Below are positions 36,458-43,554 of a stretch of 64,000 nt of DNA, in pieces. The DNA is from Thiomicrorhabdus xiamenensis (GTDB lineage Bacteria > Pseudomonadota > Gammaproteobacteria > Thiomicrospirales > Thiomicrospiraceae): positions 1,488,001 through 1,552,000 of the forward strand of contig NZ_CP054020.1 in NCBI RefSeq assembly GCF_013282625.1, written 5' to 3'. Both the position numbers and the translations under genes were made by a program. The notes beneath the pieces were generated by a model. The model saw only the letters and a list, made by a program, of their open reading frames with translations. It did not search any database and was not told the DNA's origin. Every line of letters starts with the position of its first letter. The stretch's first letter is position 1.

Positions 36458-36499
36458 AAAAAAGGGGATCGAGCCTGTTTATTTGGCTCCCCCTTTTTG
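36458..36499 (+). terminator. Intrinsic terminator of the DUF3617 gene
   Basis: AAAAAGGGG and CCCCCTTTTT flank an inner GAGCC/GGCT pairing, with T's at the end; 10 bases after the stop. Confidence 0.75.
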
Positions 36500-36505
36500 A
36501 GTTCA

Positions 36506-36719
36506 TTAGAGGACAAAGTGAAAATTAAGAATGGAAGTCATACGATGTCCAACAGGGAAATATTTACAGCAAGGTTTATGGAAACGGTGAATATAAAGCC
36601 ATCGCCGAATTCTTTGACTCCCTTCCGAAATGGATGTCGACTCCCAACGAAACCGTTTACTAATTCCGCTATTCAATGAAAATATGGTTTTGATTTTGCA
36701 GTTGCAAGAAGAACAATAA
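36506..36719 (+). pseudogene. Truncated, frameshifted copy of the beta-propeller gene 3' end
   Basis: The DNA from TTAGAGGAC at 36506 to the TAA at 36717-36719 aligns with 34484-34683 of the intact gene. Translated pieces match its C-terminus: VKIKNGSHTMSN (versus VKLQDGSLAMSS), then after a one-base loss VYGNGEYKAIAEFFDS (versus VYRNGEYETIAEFLNS), then after a second one-base loss EMDVDSQRNRLLIPLFNE (versus DMDVDTKRNRLLIPLFNE), ending NMVLILQLQEEQ. No homology is seen upstream of 36506, so the 5' part is lost. The following terminator also matches in its flanks. It cannot encode a functional product. Confidence 0.85.
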
Positions 36720-36741
36720 CCGCAAGTAAACTCTAAATAAC

Positions 36742-36779
36742 AAAAAGCCTGCAAATAGATCAATATTTGCAGGCTTTTT
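36742..36779. terminator. Strong bidirectional terminator
   Basis: A perfect 16-bp stem from AAAAAGCCTGCAAATA (36742-36757) to TATTTGCAGGCTTTTT (36764-36779) with a six-base loop. It lies between the pseudogene and the converging DUF3820 gene. Confidence 0.93.
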
Positions 36780-36805
36780 AAATAATTGGGTACTGCCTCT
36801 TTTTG

Positions 36806-37024
36806 TTAACGACTCTGTTTTCTTAAGGGGTCTAAAAGCGGTTTTAAACCATTGTGATCCAGCTCATGCATTAGCGCCAATAATTGCCCTAAATTTCCAG
36901 ATGGAAAGCCTTTACTGGCAAACCAATTAAGGTAATTTCCCGGCAAATCCGCAATGATACGCCCCTTGTATTTTCCAAAAGGCATTGTAACGACAACGAG
37001 CTTTTTTAAGTTCTCAGGATTCAT
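36806..37024 (-). CDS. DUF3820 small protein
   Basis: A 72-residue cytoplasmic protein. The motif VVTMPFGKYKGRIIADLPGN followed by YLNWFASKGFPSGNLG is the DUF3820 core. Often annotated as a putative quorum-sensing-regulated factor, without firm evidence. A single gene between terminators. Confidence 0.85.
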   Translation of the reverse strand: MNPENLKKLVVVTMPFGKYKGRIIADLPGNYLNWFASKGFPSGNLGQLLALMHELDHNGLKPLLDPLRKQSR

Positions 37025-37098
37025 AAATTATTCACAAAAAAGTAGCGTCACCGTTTCCACTATATATCTCAATAGGTTGTAAATTTAATTTTAATAAA

Positions 37099-37119
37099 AA
37101 ACCCGCATATAGCGGGTTT
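37099..37119 (-). terminator. Intrinsic terminator of the aceF-lpd unit
   Basis: AAACCCGC (37099-37106) and GCGGGTTT (37112-37119) pair around five bases; the minus strand runs into T's. It lies about 120 bases after lpd. Confidence 0.85.
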
Positions 37120-37235
37120 CTCAAAAGCACTAAGTTGCGAAATAAAACTCGTCAGTTCAAGGCTTTGAAATGTGAGGCTACAGTTAGTAGCTGACCATTT
37201 CAATAACGCAGAAGTTGGGCTTTTTAGCCAGAAAT

Positions 37236-39008
37236 TTACTTTTTACGCTTAGGTGGCATTAAGTCTGTGATTGTTCCTTCCGCCATCTCAGCTGCGAAGC
37301 AGATTGTCTCTGACAGCGTTGGATGCGGATGGATGGTTAGACCGATATCTTGCATATCCGCGCCCATCTCAATCGCCAGCATCGCTTCGGCAACCAGTTC
37401 ACCGGCGTTCGGGCCGACAATACCGCAACCTAGAAGACGATGCGTCTTGGCGCAGAACAACGCTTTGGTCATCCCTTCGTCACGCCCCAGACTCAGGCTG
37501 CGTCCAGAAGCCGCCCAAGGGAATGCGCCCTTCTCGTACTCGATACCTTCATCCTTAAGCTCTTGTTCGGTTTTACCGGCCCAAGCCACTTCCGGATCGG
37601 TATAGGCAACCGATGGAATGCCCATAGGGGTAAAGGCGGACGGCATACCGGCAATCACTTCCGCGGCCACTTTACCTTCGTGTACCGCTTTGTGCGCCAG
37701 CATCGGCTGACCAACGATATCACCGATCGCGTAAATGTGATCCACATTGGTTTTCTGACGTTCATCGACTTCGATGAAGCCCCAGTCGTTAACCATCACA
37801 CCGGCTTTGTCCGCGTCGATCAGCTTACCGTTCGGCGCACGCCCTACTGCGACCAGAATACGGTCGAAGGTATCTTTCTCAGGACATTTCTTCCCTTCGA
37901 AAGTGACTTCCAGCCCTTCCGGTTTGGCTTCAACATTGGTGACTTTCGAGTTCAGATAGATATTCTCGTATTTCTTCTGAATTTTCTTCAGAAGCGGCTT
38001 GGAGATATCTTTGTCGGCACCCGGGATAATGGTATCGCCCAGCTCAACCACGGTAATGCTTGCGCCCAGTGAGTCGTAGACCTGCGCCATTTCCAGACCG
38101 ATGATCCCGCCACCGATCACCAGCATACGCTTAGGCACTTCTTCAAGTTCCAGCGCATCGGTTGAATCCATTACACGAGGGTCGTCGTGCGGAATAAACG
38201 GCAGTTTTACAACACGCGAACCGGCGGCGATAATTGCCTGTTCAAACGCAATGGTTTTAGTCGTGCCGTCACCGGCTTCAACCGTAACCGTATTAGAAGA
38301 ACTGAATTTACCGTAACCGGTTACGACCTCGACTTTACGAGCTTTGGCCAGACCGGCCAGACCACCGGTCAATTTACCGATAACCGAGTCTTTGTAAGCA
38401 CGCATTTTATTGGTGTCGATTTCCGGTTCCTGGAAAGTGATTCCGTGCGCACCCATTTCGCGGGTTTCGTTCAGTACCACCGACATATGCAGCAACGCTT
38501 TGGACGGGATACAGCCGACGTTCAGACAGACACCACCGATGTTGTCATAACGCTCAACCATGGCCACTTTCTTGCCAAGGTCAGCCGCGCGGAAAGCGGC
38601 GGTATAACCGCCCGGGCCTGAGCCCAGCACCAGCACTTCGCAGTGAATATCGGCCTCAATACCGTCGGCGGAAACCGCTTTCGGTGCCGCGGCAGCAGCT
38701 TCTTCTTTGGCCGGAGCTGCAGAAGCTTTTACCGACTCTTCGACGTTTGCAGAAACCGTATCGGTATCGGCAATTTCCATGGTTCCAAGAATAGAGCCTT
38801 CGGAAACCTTGTCGCCGACTTCGGCCGAGAAGGAAGCGATTTTACCGGCGAAAGGCGCCGGAATTTCCATGGTCGCCTTATCCGATTCCAGAGTAACTAA
38901 TGAATCATCCTGCGCAACTTCGTCGCCGGCGGAAACCAGCACTTCGATCACGTCTACTTCTGCGAAATCGCCAATGTCCGGAACAACAATATCAACAATC
39001 TTACTCAT
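37236..39008 (-). CDS. lpd: Dihydrolipoyl dehydrogenase (E3) with N-terminal lipoyl domain
   Basis: Re-oxidises dihydrolipoyl groups of the pyruvate dehydrogenase complex with NAD+. In 590 residues: an N-terminal lipoyl domain (about 1-80) with the lipoyl Lys44 in LESDKATMEIP; an Ala/Lys/Glu-rich linker (about 85-115); then E3 with LVLGSGPGGYTAAFRAADLG, the redox pair in GGVCLNVGCIPSK (Cys161, Cys166), NAD motif MLVIGGGIIGLEMAQVYDSLG, FAD motif YAIGDIVG, and the C-terminal catalytic HPHPTLSE. The lipoyl-bearing E3 form is known in several beta- and gammaproteobacteria. It follows aceF by nine bases. Confidence 0.95.
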   Translation of the reverse strand: MSKIVDIVVPDIGDFAEVDVIEVLVSAGDEVAQDDSLVTLESDKATMEIPAPFAGKIASFSAEVGDKVSEGSILGTMEIADTDTVSANVEESVKASAAPAKEEAAAAAPKAVSADGIEADIHCEVLVLGSGPGGYTAAFRAADLGKKVAMVERYDNIGGVCLNVGCIPSKALLHMSVVLNETREMGAHGITFQEPEIDTNKMRAYKDSVIGKLTGGLAGLAKARKVEVVTGYGKFSSSNTVTVEAGDGTTKTIAFEQAIIAAGSRVVKLPFIPHDDPRVMDSTDALELEEVPKRMLVIGGGIIGLEMAQVYDSLGASITVVELGDTIIPGADKDISKPLLKKIQKKYENIYLNSKVTNVEAKPEGLEVTFEGKKCPEKDTFDRILVAVGRAPNGKLIDADKAGVMVNDWGFIEVDERQKTNVDHIYAIGDIVGQPMLAHKAVHEGKVAAEVIAGMPSAFTPMGIPSVAYTDPEVAWAGKTEQELKDEGIEYEKGAFPWAASGRSLSLGRDEGMTKALFCAKTHRLLGCGIVGPNAGELVAEAMLAIEMGADMQDIGLTIHPHPTLSETICFAAEMAEGTITDLMPPKRKK

Positions 39009-39017
39009 GAGTCTTCC

Positions 39018-40328
39018 TTATAGAATTAGCTGACGCAGATCGGACAGATATTTCGCTACGGTCGTCGTAAAGCGAACCCCTTCGGCACCGTCGATTGCAC
39101 GGTGGTCGTAAGAAACGCTGAACGGCATAATCAGGCGCGGTTCGAAATCGCTACCGTTCCAGACCGGCTGCATTTTCGCTTTTGACAGACCCATGATGGC
39201 CACTTCAGGCGCATTGACGATCGGCGTAAACTGAGTACCGCCGATACCGCCAAGGCTAGAGATTGTGAAACAACCGCCCTGCATATCTTTCGGCCCCAAC
39301 TTACCGTCACGCGCTTTAGCGGAGATTTCCATCAGATCTTGAGACAGCTCGTAGATACCTTTCTTATCGACATCCTTAACTACTGGAACCACCAGACCGT
39401 TCGGCGTGTCTACCGCGATACCGATGTTGTAGTAGTGCTTGTAAATGATGGATTGCGCATCTTCGGACAAAGACGCATTGAAGCTTGGGAAATCCTGCAG
39501 CGCTTTGACCACGGCTTTCATAACGAAGACCAGCGGAGTCAGTTTGATGCCCTGCTTCTCGGCCGCCGCTTTCTGATCCTTACGGAACTGATCCATTTCG
39601 GTAATGTCGCATTCGTCGAACTGAGTAACGTGCGGAACGTTCAACCAGCTCGCATGCAGGAACTTACCGGAAATTTTCTTGATGCGTCCCAGCTCTTCGG
39701 TAGTGGTTTCGCCGAACTGACTGAAATCGATACCTGGAATCGGTGGAATGCCGGAACCGGCAGTTTGTCCCGGAGCCGCAGCCTGACCGGACATCACTGC
39801 TTTAACCGCCGCTTCAACGTCAGTCTGCTGGATACGGCCTTTCGGGCCTGTACCGCTGACCGTTGTCAGATCGACGCCTAAAGTACGCGCAAACGAACGA
39901 ACAGAGGGTGACGCGTGGAATGCCGCGCCCATCGCTTGAGGGTTAACCGGCTTGGCGGCAGCTGGCACATTGTGCGCAGGCTGTTTAACCACTTGCGGCT
40001 CCGGTTTTGACTCCGCAGCCGGGGCAGGAGTCGCGACCGCTTCTTCTTTAACTTTTTCTTTTGGCGCTTCGGCAGCTGGCGCTGAAGCGGCCTCTGCTTC
40101 GATATCCAGGATGTAGTCACCCTCAGAAACCGAGTCACCAACTGAAATTGCAATTTTGGTAATTTTCCCTGCCACCGGCGATGGAATCTCCATCGTCGCT
40201 TTATCGGATTCAAGGGTAATTAAAGAGTCGTCCAGGGCAACTTCGTCACCTTCTGCGACTAGAACTTCGATAACTTCGACCGAATCAAAATCCCCGATAT
40301 CAGGAACATTAACTTGTGTAATAGCCAT
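39018..40328 (-). CDS. aceF: Dihydrolipoamide acetyltransferase (E2) of pyruvate dehydrogenase
   Basis: Transfers acetyl groups from the lipoyl arm to CoA and forms the complex core. The 436-residue protein has one lipoyl domain (about 1-80, Lys43 in LESDKATMEIP), an Ala/Pro/Glu-rich linker (about 85-130), a peripheral-subunit binding domain (SPSVRSFARTLGVDLTTVSG near 140), and the catalytic domain with SYDHRAIDGAEG (His/Asp near 410). The single lipoyl domain is fewer than the three in E. coli; the lipoyl domain on Lpd may compensate. GGAAGGAAA precedes the start. A terminator-like hairpin and palindrome lie upstream. Confidence 0.95.
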   Translation of the reverse strand: MAITQVNVPDIGDFDSVEVIEVLVAEGDEVALDDSLITLESDKATMEIPSPVAGKITKIAISVGDSVSEGDYILDIEAEAASAPAAEAPKEKVKEEAVATPAPAAESKPEPQVVKQPAHNVPAAAKPVNPQAMGAAFHASPSVRSFARTLGVDLTTVSGTGPKGRIQQTDVEAAVKAVMSGQAAAPGQTAGSGIPPIPGIDFSQFGETTTEELGRIKKISGKFLHASWLNVPHVTQFDECDITEMDQFRKDQKAAAEKQGIKLTPLVFVMKAVVKALQDFPSFNASLSEDAQSIIYKHYYNIGIAVDTPNGLVVPVVKDVDKKGIYELSQDLMEISAKARDGKLGPKDMQGGCFTISSLGGIGGTQFTPIVNAPEVAIMGLSKAKMQPVWNGSDFEPRLIMPFSVSYDHRAIDGAEGVRFTTTVAKYLSDLRQLIL

Positions 40329-40388
40329 TGGAATTTTCCTTCCTGTAGAGCCACCGCCGCAAGATTCTGCTGCGGCAGTGTCTCGAAA

Positions 40389-40416
40389 ATACTATGTATG
40401 ATGCATCATACGTTAA
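40389..40416 (-). promoter_or_regulatory. Candidate aceF promoter containing a 16-bp palindrome
   Basis: On the minus strand TTAACG (40416-40411) and TAGTAT (40394-40389) with a 16-base spacer look like a weak sigma-70 promoter. GTATGATGCATCATAC (40396-40411) is a perfect 16-bp palindrome filling the spacer, a typical place for a repressor site. The palindrome also contains TATGAT, which may itself be a -10. GTATGATGC also occurs in the probable aceE promoter (43333-43341). Confidence 0.45.
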
Positions 40417-40427
40417 TTCTTTCGCGT

Positions 40428-40459
40428 AAAAAAAGCCACACTGCAACAGTGCGGCTTTT
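40428..40459 (-). terminator. Intrinsic terminator between aceE and aceF
   Basis: AAAAGCCACACTG (40431-40443) and CAGTGCGGCTTTT (40447-40459) form a 13-bp stem with one mismatch and loop CAA; on the minus strand a run of seven T's follows. It starts four bases after the aceE stop and 100 bases before the aceF start. Confidence 0.85.
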
Positions 40460-40463
40460 AACA

Positions 40464-43124
40464 TCAGGCGTGAACCGGATAGACTTTATCCGCTTCCAGG
40501 CCATATTTCGCGATTGCTTCGGAAACAACCTTAGCATCGATAGAGCCTGCATCAGCCAACGCTTTAAGGGCCGTAACCACCACATAGTGGCGATCGACTT
40601 CAAAGAATTTACGTAGCTGTTCACGGGTATCAGAACGACCGAAGCCGTCGGTACCCAACACATAGTATTCACCCGGAATATAATCACGGATACGTTCAGG
40701 ATAGTCACGGATGTAATCCGTCGCTGCAATGAACGGCCCTTCGGAACCGGTAAGCAGTTCAGTTGCATAAGGCACTTTCGCTTCCGCTTCAGGGTGCAGC
40801 GTATTCCAGCGAGTGACTTCGATACCGTCGCGGCGAACCAGGTTAAAGCTTGGTACACCCCAGATATCAGCCGCGACATTCCAGTCGCTTTCCAGCATTT
40901 CGGCCGCCGCAATCACTTCACGGAAGATCGTACCCGACCCCATCAGCTGAACTTTGTTCTTATGCTTGGCAGCGGATTTCTTGAAGGAGTACATCCCTTT
41001 CAGAATGCCTTCCTCGGAACCTTCCGGCATTGCAGGATGGCTGTAGTTTTCGTTCATACCGGTGATGTAGTAGTAAACGTCTTCCTTATCGTGGAACATA
41101 CGCTTAATACCGTCACGGATAATTACCGCCATTTCGTAAGCGAAAGTCGGATCGTAGGACAGACAGTTCGGAACGTGGTCGAACTGGATCAGGTTGTGAC
41201 CGTCCTGGTGCTGCAGACCTTCACCTTCAAGCGTCGTACGACCGGCGGTACCACCGATCAGGAAACCACGCGCACGAGAGTCACCGGCCGCCCAGGCCAG
41301 GTCACCGATACGCTGGAAACCGAACATCGAGTAATAGATATAGAAAGGAATCATGCTCACGCCGTAGTTCGCATAAGCGGTCGCCGCAGCAACCCAGTTC
41401 GCCATGGAACCGGCTTCGTTGATCCCTTCTTCGAATACCTGACCGTTGGCAGATTCTTTGTACCACATCAACTGGTCGGCATCCATCGGCTCATACAACT
41501 GACCGGCCGGATCGTAGATACCGACCTGACGGAACAGACCTTCCATACCAAAAGTACGCGCTTCATCCGGGATAATCGGAACAACACGCGGTCCAAGCGC
41601 CTTGTCACGCAACAGGATCGAGATAATACGCACGAATGCCATGGTGGTCGACATTTCACGATCACCGGTACCGTCGGTCAGCATTTTGAACGCATCCAAA
41701 GCAGGCACCGGTAACGGTTCTGCATCGTCATGACGTGCAGGAATCGGTCCACCCAGCGCATCACGGCGCTCTTTCATGTATTTCATGATGTCGGAATCTT
41801 CGTCCGGACGGTAGAACGGAATGTCTTTTTCCAACTCTTCGTCTGAAATCGGAACAGAGAAACGGTCACGGAAATATTTCAGGCCGTCTTTATCCAGTTT
41901 CTTCTGTTGGTGAGCGGTGTTCGCCGCTTCACCGTAAGCGCCCATACCGTAACCTTTAACAGTTTTCGCCAGGATAACCGTCGGTTGACCTTGCGATTCG
42001 GTTGCACGCTTATAAGCGTTGTAGATCTTACGCGGCGAGTGACCACCACGAGTCAGCTTGAAGATCTCATCGTCGGTCATATCCGCAACCAGCGCTGCGG
42101 TTTCAGGGTACTTACCGAAGAAGTGCTCGCGAACGAATGCGCCGTCTTTCGCTTTATAAGCCTGGTATTCACCGTCAACGACTTCACCCATGCGCTCGAT
42201 CAGCTTACCGGTTTCGTCTTTCTGTAGCAGACGATCCCAGCCTGAACCCCAGATGACTTTCAGAACCTGCCAACCGGCACCACGGAAGACGCCTTCCAAT
42301 TCCTGAATGATCTTGTCGTTACCACGAACCGGACCGTCAAGACGCTGCAGGTTACAGTTGATAACGAAAATCAGGTTATCCAGTTTTTCGCGTTTCGCTA
42401 ACTGGATCGCACCACGTGATTCCGGTTCATCCATCTCACCGTCACCCAAGAACGCCCAGACTTTACGTCCTTCGGTCTCAGCCAGGCCGCGAGCCTGCAT
42501 GTATTTCATGAAACGCGCCTGGTAGATTGCCATTAGCGGCCCTAGACCCATCGATACGGTCGGGAACTGCCAGTAATCCGGCATCAACCAAGGGTGAGGA
42601 TAAGAGGACAGACCTTCCTGATCCACTTCCTGACGGAAGTTACGCAGGCGATCCGCTTCGAAACGGCCTTCCATAAAGGAACGAGAGTACATACCCGGAG
42701 CCGTGTGCCCCTGGAAGAAGACCATATCCGCGCCTTGCGCGTGCTTAGGTCCTTTGAAGAAGTGGTTCATCCCCACCTCATACAGCGTACAGCTTGAAGC
42801 GTAAGAAGCGATGTGCCCACCAACACTGGTGGTTTTGTTTGCGCGTGATACCATCGCCATCGCATTCCAGCGCAATAGCGAACGAATACGGGTTTCAAGC
42901 CCCATATCGCCAGGATAGTTAACCTGTTCTTCAACGGAAATGGTATTGATATAAGGTGTATTGGCAGAGTATGGAATATCAATGCCGTGAACACGCGCTT
43001 TTTCGATTAGACTGGCAATAATGTGCTGAGCCTTGTCGGAACCTTCAAATTCGACCACCGCTTCCAGCGCATCGATCCACTCTTGAGTCTCCTGTGGATC
43101 CTGATCTACAAACTGTTCGCTCAT
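40464..43124 (-). CDS. aceE: Pyruvate dehydrogenase E1, homodimeric type
   Basis: Thiamine-diphosphate dependent decarboxylation of pyruvate, first step of acetyl-CoA formation. The 886-residue length and sequence match the E. coli-type AceE: N-terminal DPQETQEWIDALEAVVEFEG, GGHIASYASSCTLYEVGMNHF, FFQGHTAPGMYSRSFMEGRF, and the ThDP motif FLGDGEMDEPESRGAIQLA ... FVINCNLQRLDGPVRGNDK. C-terminal VLGTDGFGRSDTREQLRKFF. Begins with an ATG preceded by GAGGAAAA. First gene of the aceE-aceF-lpd locus; a pdhR gene is not in the window. Confidence 0.97.
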   Translation of the reverse strand: MSEQFVDQDPQETQEWIDALEAVVEFEGSDKAQHIIASLIEKARVHGIDIPYSANTPYINTISVEEQVNYPGDMGLETRIRSLLRWNAMAMVSRANKTTSVGGHIASYASSCTLYEVGMNHFFKGPKHAQGADMVFFQGHTAPGMYSRSFMEGRFEADRLRNFRQEVDQEGLSSYPHPWLMPDYWQFPTVSMGLGPLMAIYQARFMKYMQARGLAETEGRKVWAFLGDGEMDEPESRGAIQLAKREKLDNLIFVINCNLQRLDGPVRGNDKIIQELEGVFRGAGWQVLKVIWGSGWDRLLQKDETGKLIERMGEVVDGEYQAYKAKDGAFVREHFFGKYPETAALVADMTDDEIFKLTRGGHSPRKIYNAYKRATESQGQPTVILAKTVKGYGMGAYGEAANTAHQQKKLDKDGLKYFRDRFSVPISDEELEKDIPFYRPDEDSDIMKYMKERRDALGGPIPARHDDAEPLPVPALDAFKMLTDGTGDREMSTTMAFVRIISILLRDKALGPRVVPIIPDEARTFGMEGLFRQVGIYDPAGQLYEPMDADQLMWYKESANGQVFEEGINEAGSMANWVAAATAYANYGVSMIPFYIYYSMFGFQRIGDLAWAAGDSRARGFLIGGTAGRTTLEGEGLQHQDGHNLIQFDHVPNCLSYDPTFAYEMAVIIRDGIKRMFHDKEDVYYYITGMNENYSHPAMPEGSEEGILKGMYSFKKSAAKHKNKVQLMGSGTIFREVIAAAEMLESDWNVAADIWGVPSFNLVRRDGIEVTRWNTLHPEAEAKVPYATELLTGSEGPFIAATDYIRDYPERIRDYIPGEYYVLGTDGFGRSDTREQLRKFFEVDRHYVVVTALKALADAGSIDAKVVSEAIAKYGLEADKVYPVHA

Positions 43125-43332
43125 AATAAGTTTTCCTCAATGGGTTGGATATTTGTCTTCAGGAGCTGGGTAAGCCTGAAGTGACTTTTCGCTATGGATA
43201 GTTCTTATCGCTAGCGCCAACATTTTTTTAACGCCAAGGTTTCCAGCTACTTAGTTTTCCCTGACGCAAACCTACCCGAAAAAGCCGACCAGAGGGACAT
43301 TTCTCGCAATTGCAGGTTTATTAAAAGTTGGG

Positions 43333-43343
43333 GCATCATACCA
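43333..43343 (-). promoter_or_regulatory. Probable aceE promoter (-10 region)
   Basis: On the minus strand TGG-TATGAT (43343-43335) is an extended -10 box about 210 bases before the aceE ATG, followed by GCCCC. The bases GTATGATGC are identical to the left half of the palindrome before aceF, suggesting a shared regulator or shared promoter core. Confidence 0.4.
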
Positions 43344-43473
43344 TTTTTTATTTAAGTTTTCAGTGATAAGCTTATGTCACGCGGCTTTGCCGGCATTCAG
43401 AAAAGCTAAGCTTTTGTTTTTCAAAAGTTTCTCTTTCGTTCTTAATCAGCATTACACAGTAAAACCATAATAA

Positions 43474-43496
43474 AAACCCCTTATATAAAGGGGTTT
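43474..43496 (-). terminator. Intrinsic terminator of the large chemoreceptor gene
   Basis: AAACCCCTT (43474-43482) and AAGGGGTTT (43488-43496), with T's following on the minus strand, lie about 60 bases after the stop. Confidence 0.85.
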
Positions 43497-43554
43497 AAAT
43501 GACCTTGAGCGCATCCCCGATCCGGAAACCTAAAATGAACTCATCAGATTGCAC

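Larger units (their letters stand above)
43125..43554. other. aceE upstream region and chemoreceptor 3' region
   Basis: 430 bases between two minus-strand genes. It holds the probable aceE promoter and long leader (about 200 bases) and the chemoreceptor terminator, listed separately. No gene seen in either strand. Confidence 0.45.

Noticed and set aside
40794-41714. 306-codon frame antisense to aceE
   Set aside because: Overlaps a certain gene on the other strand and encodes an Arg/His/Thr-rich product without any domain.
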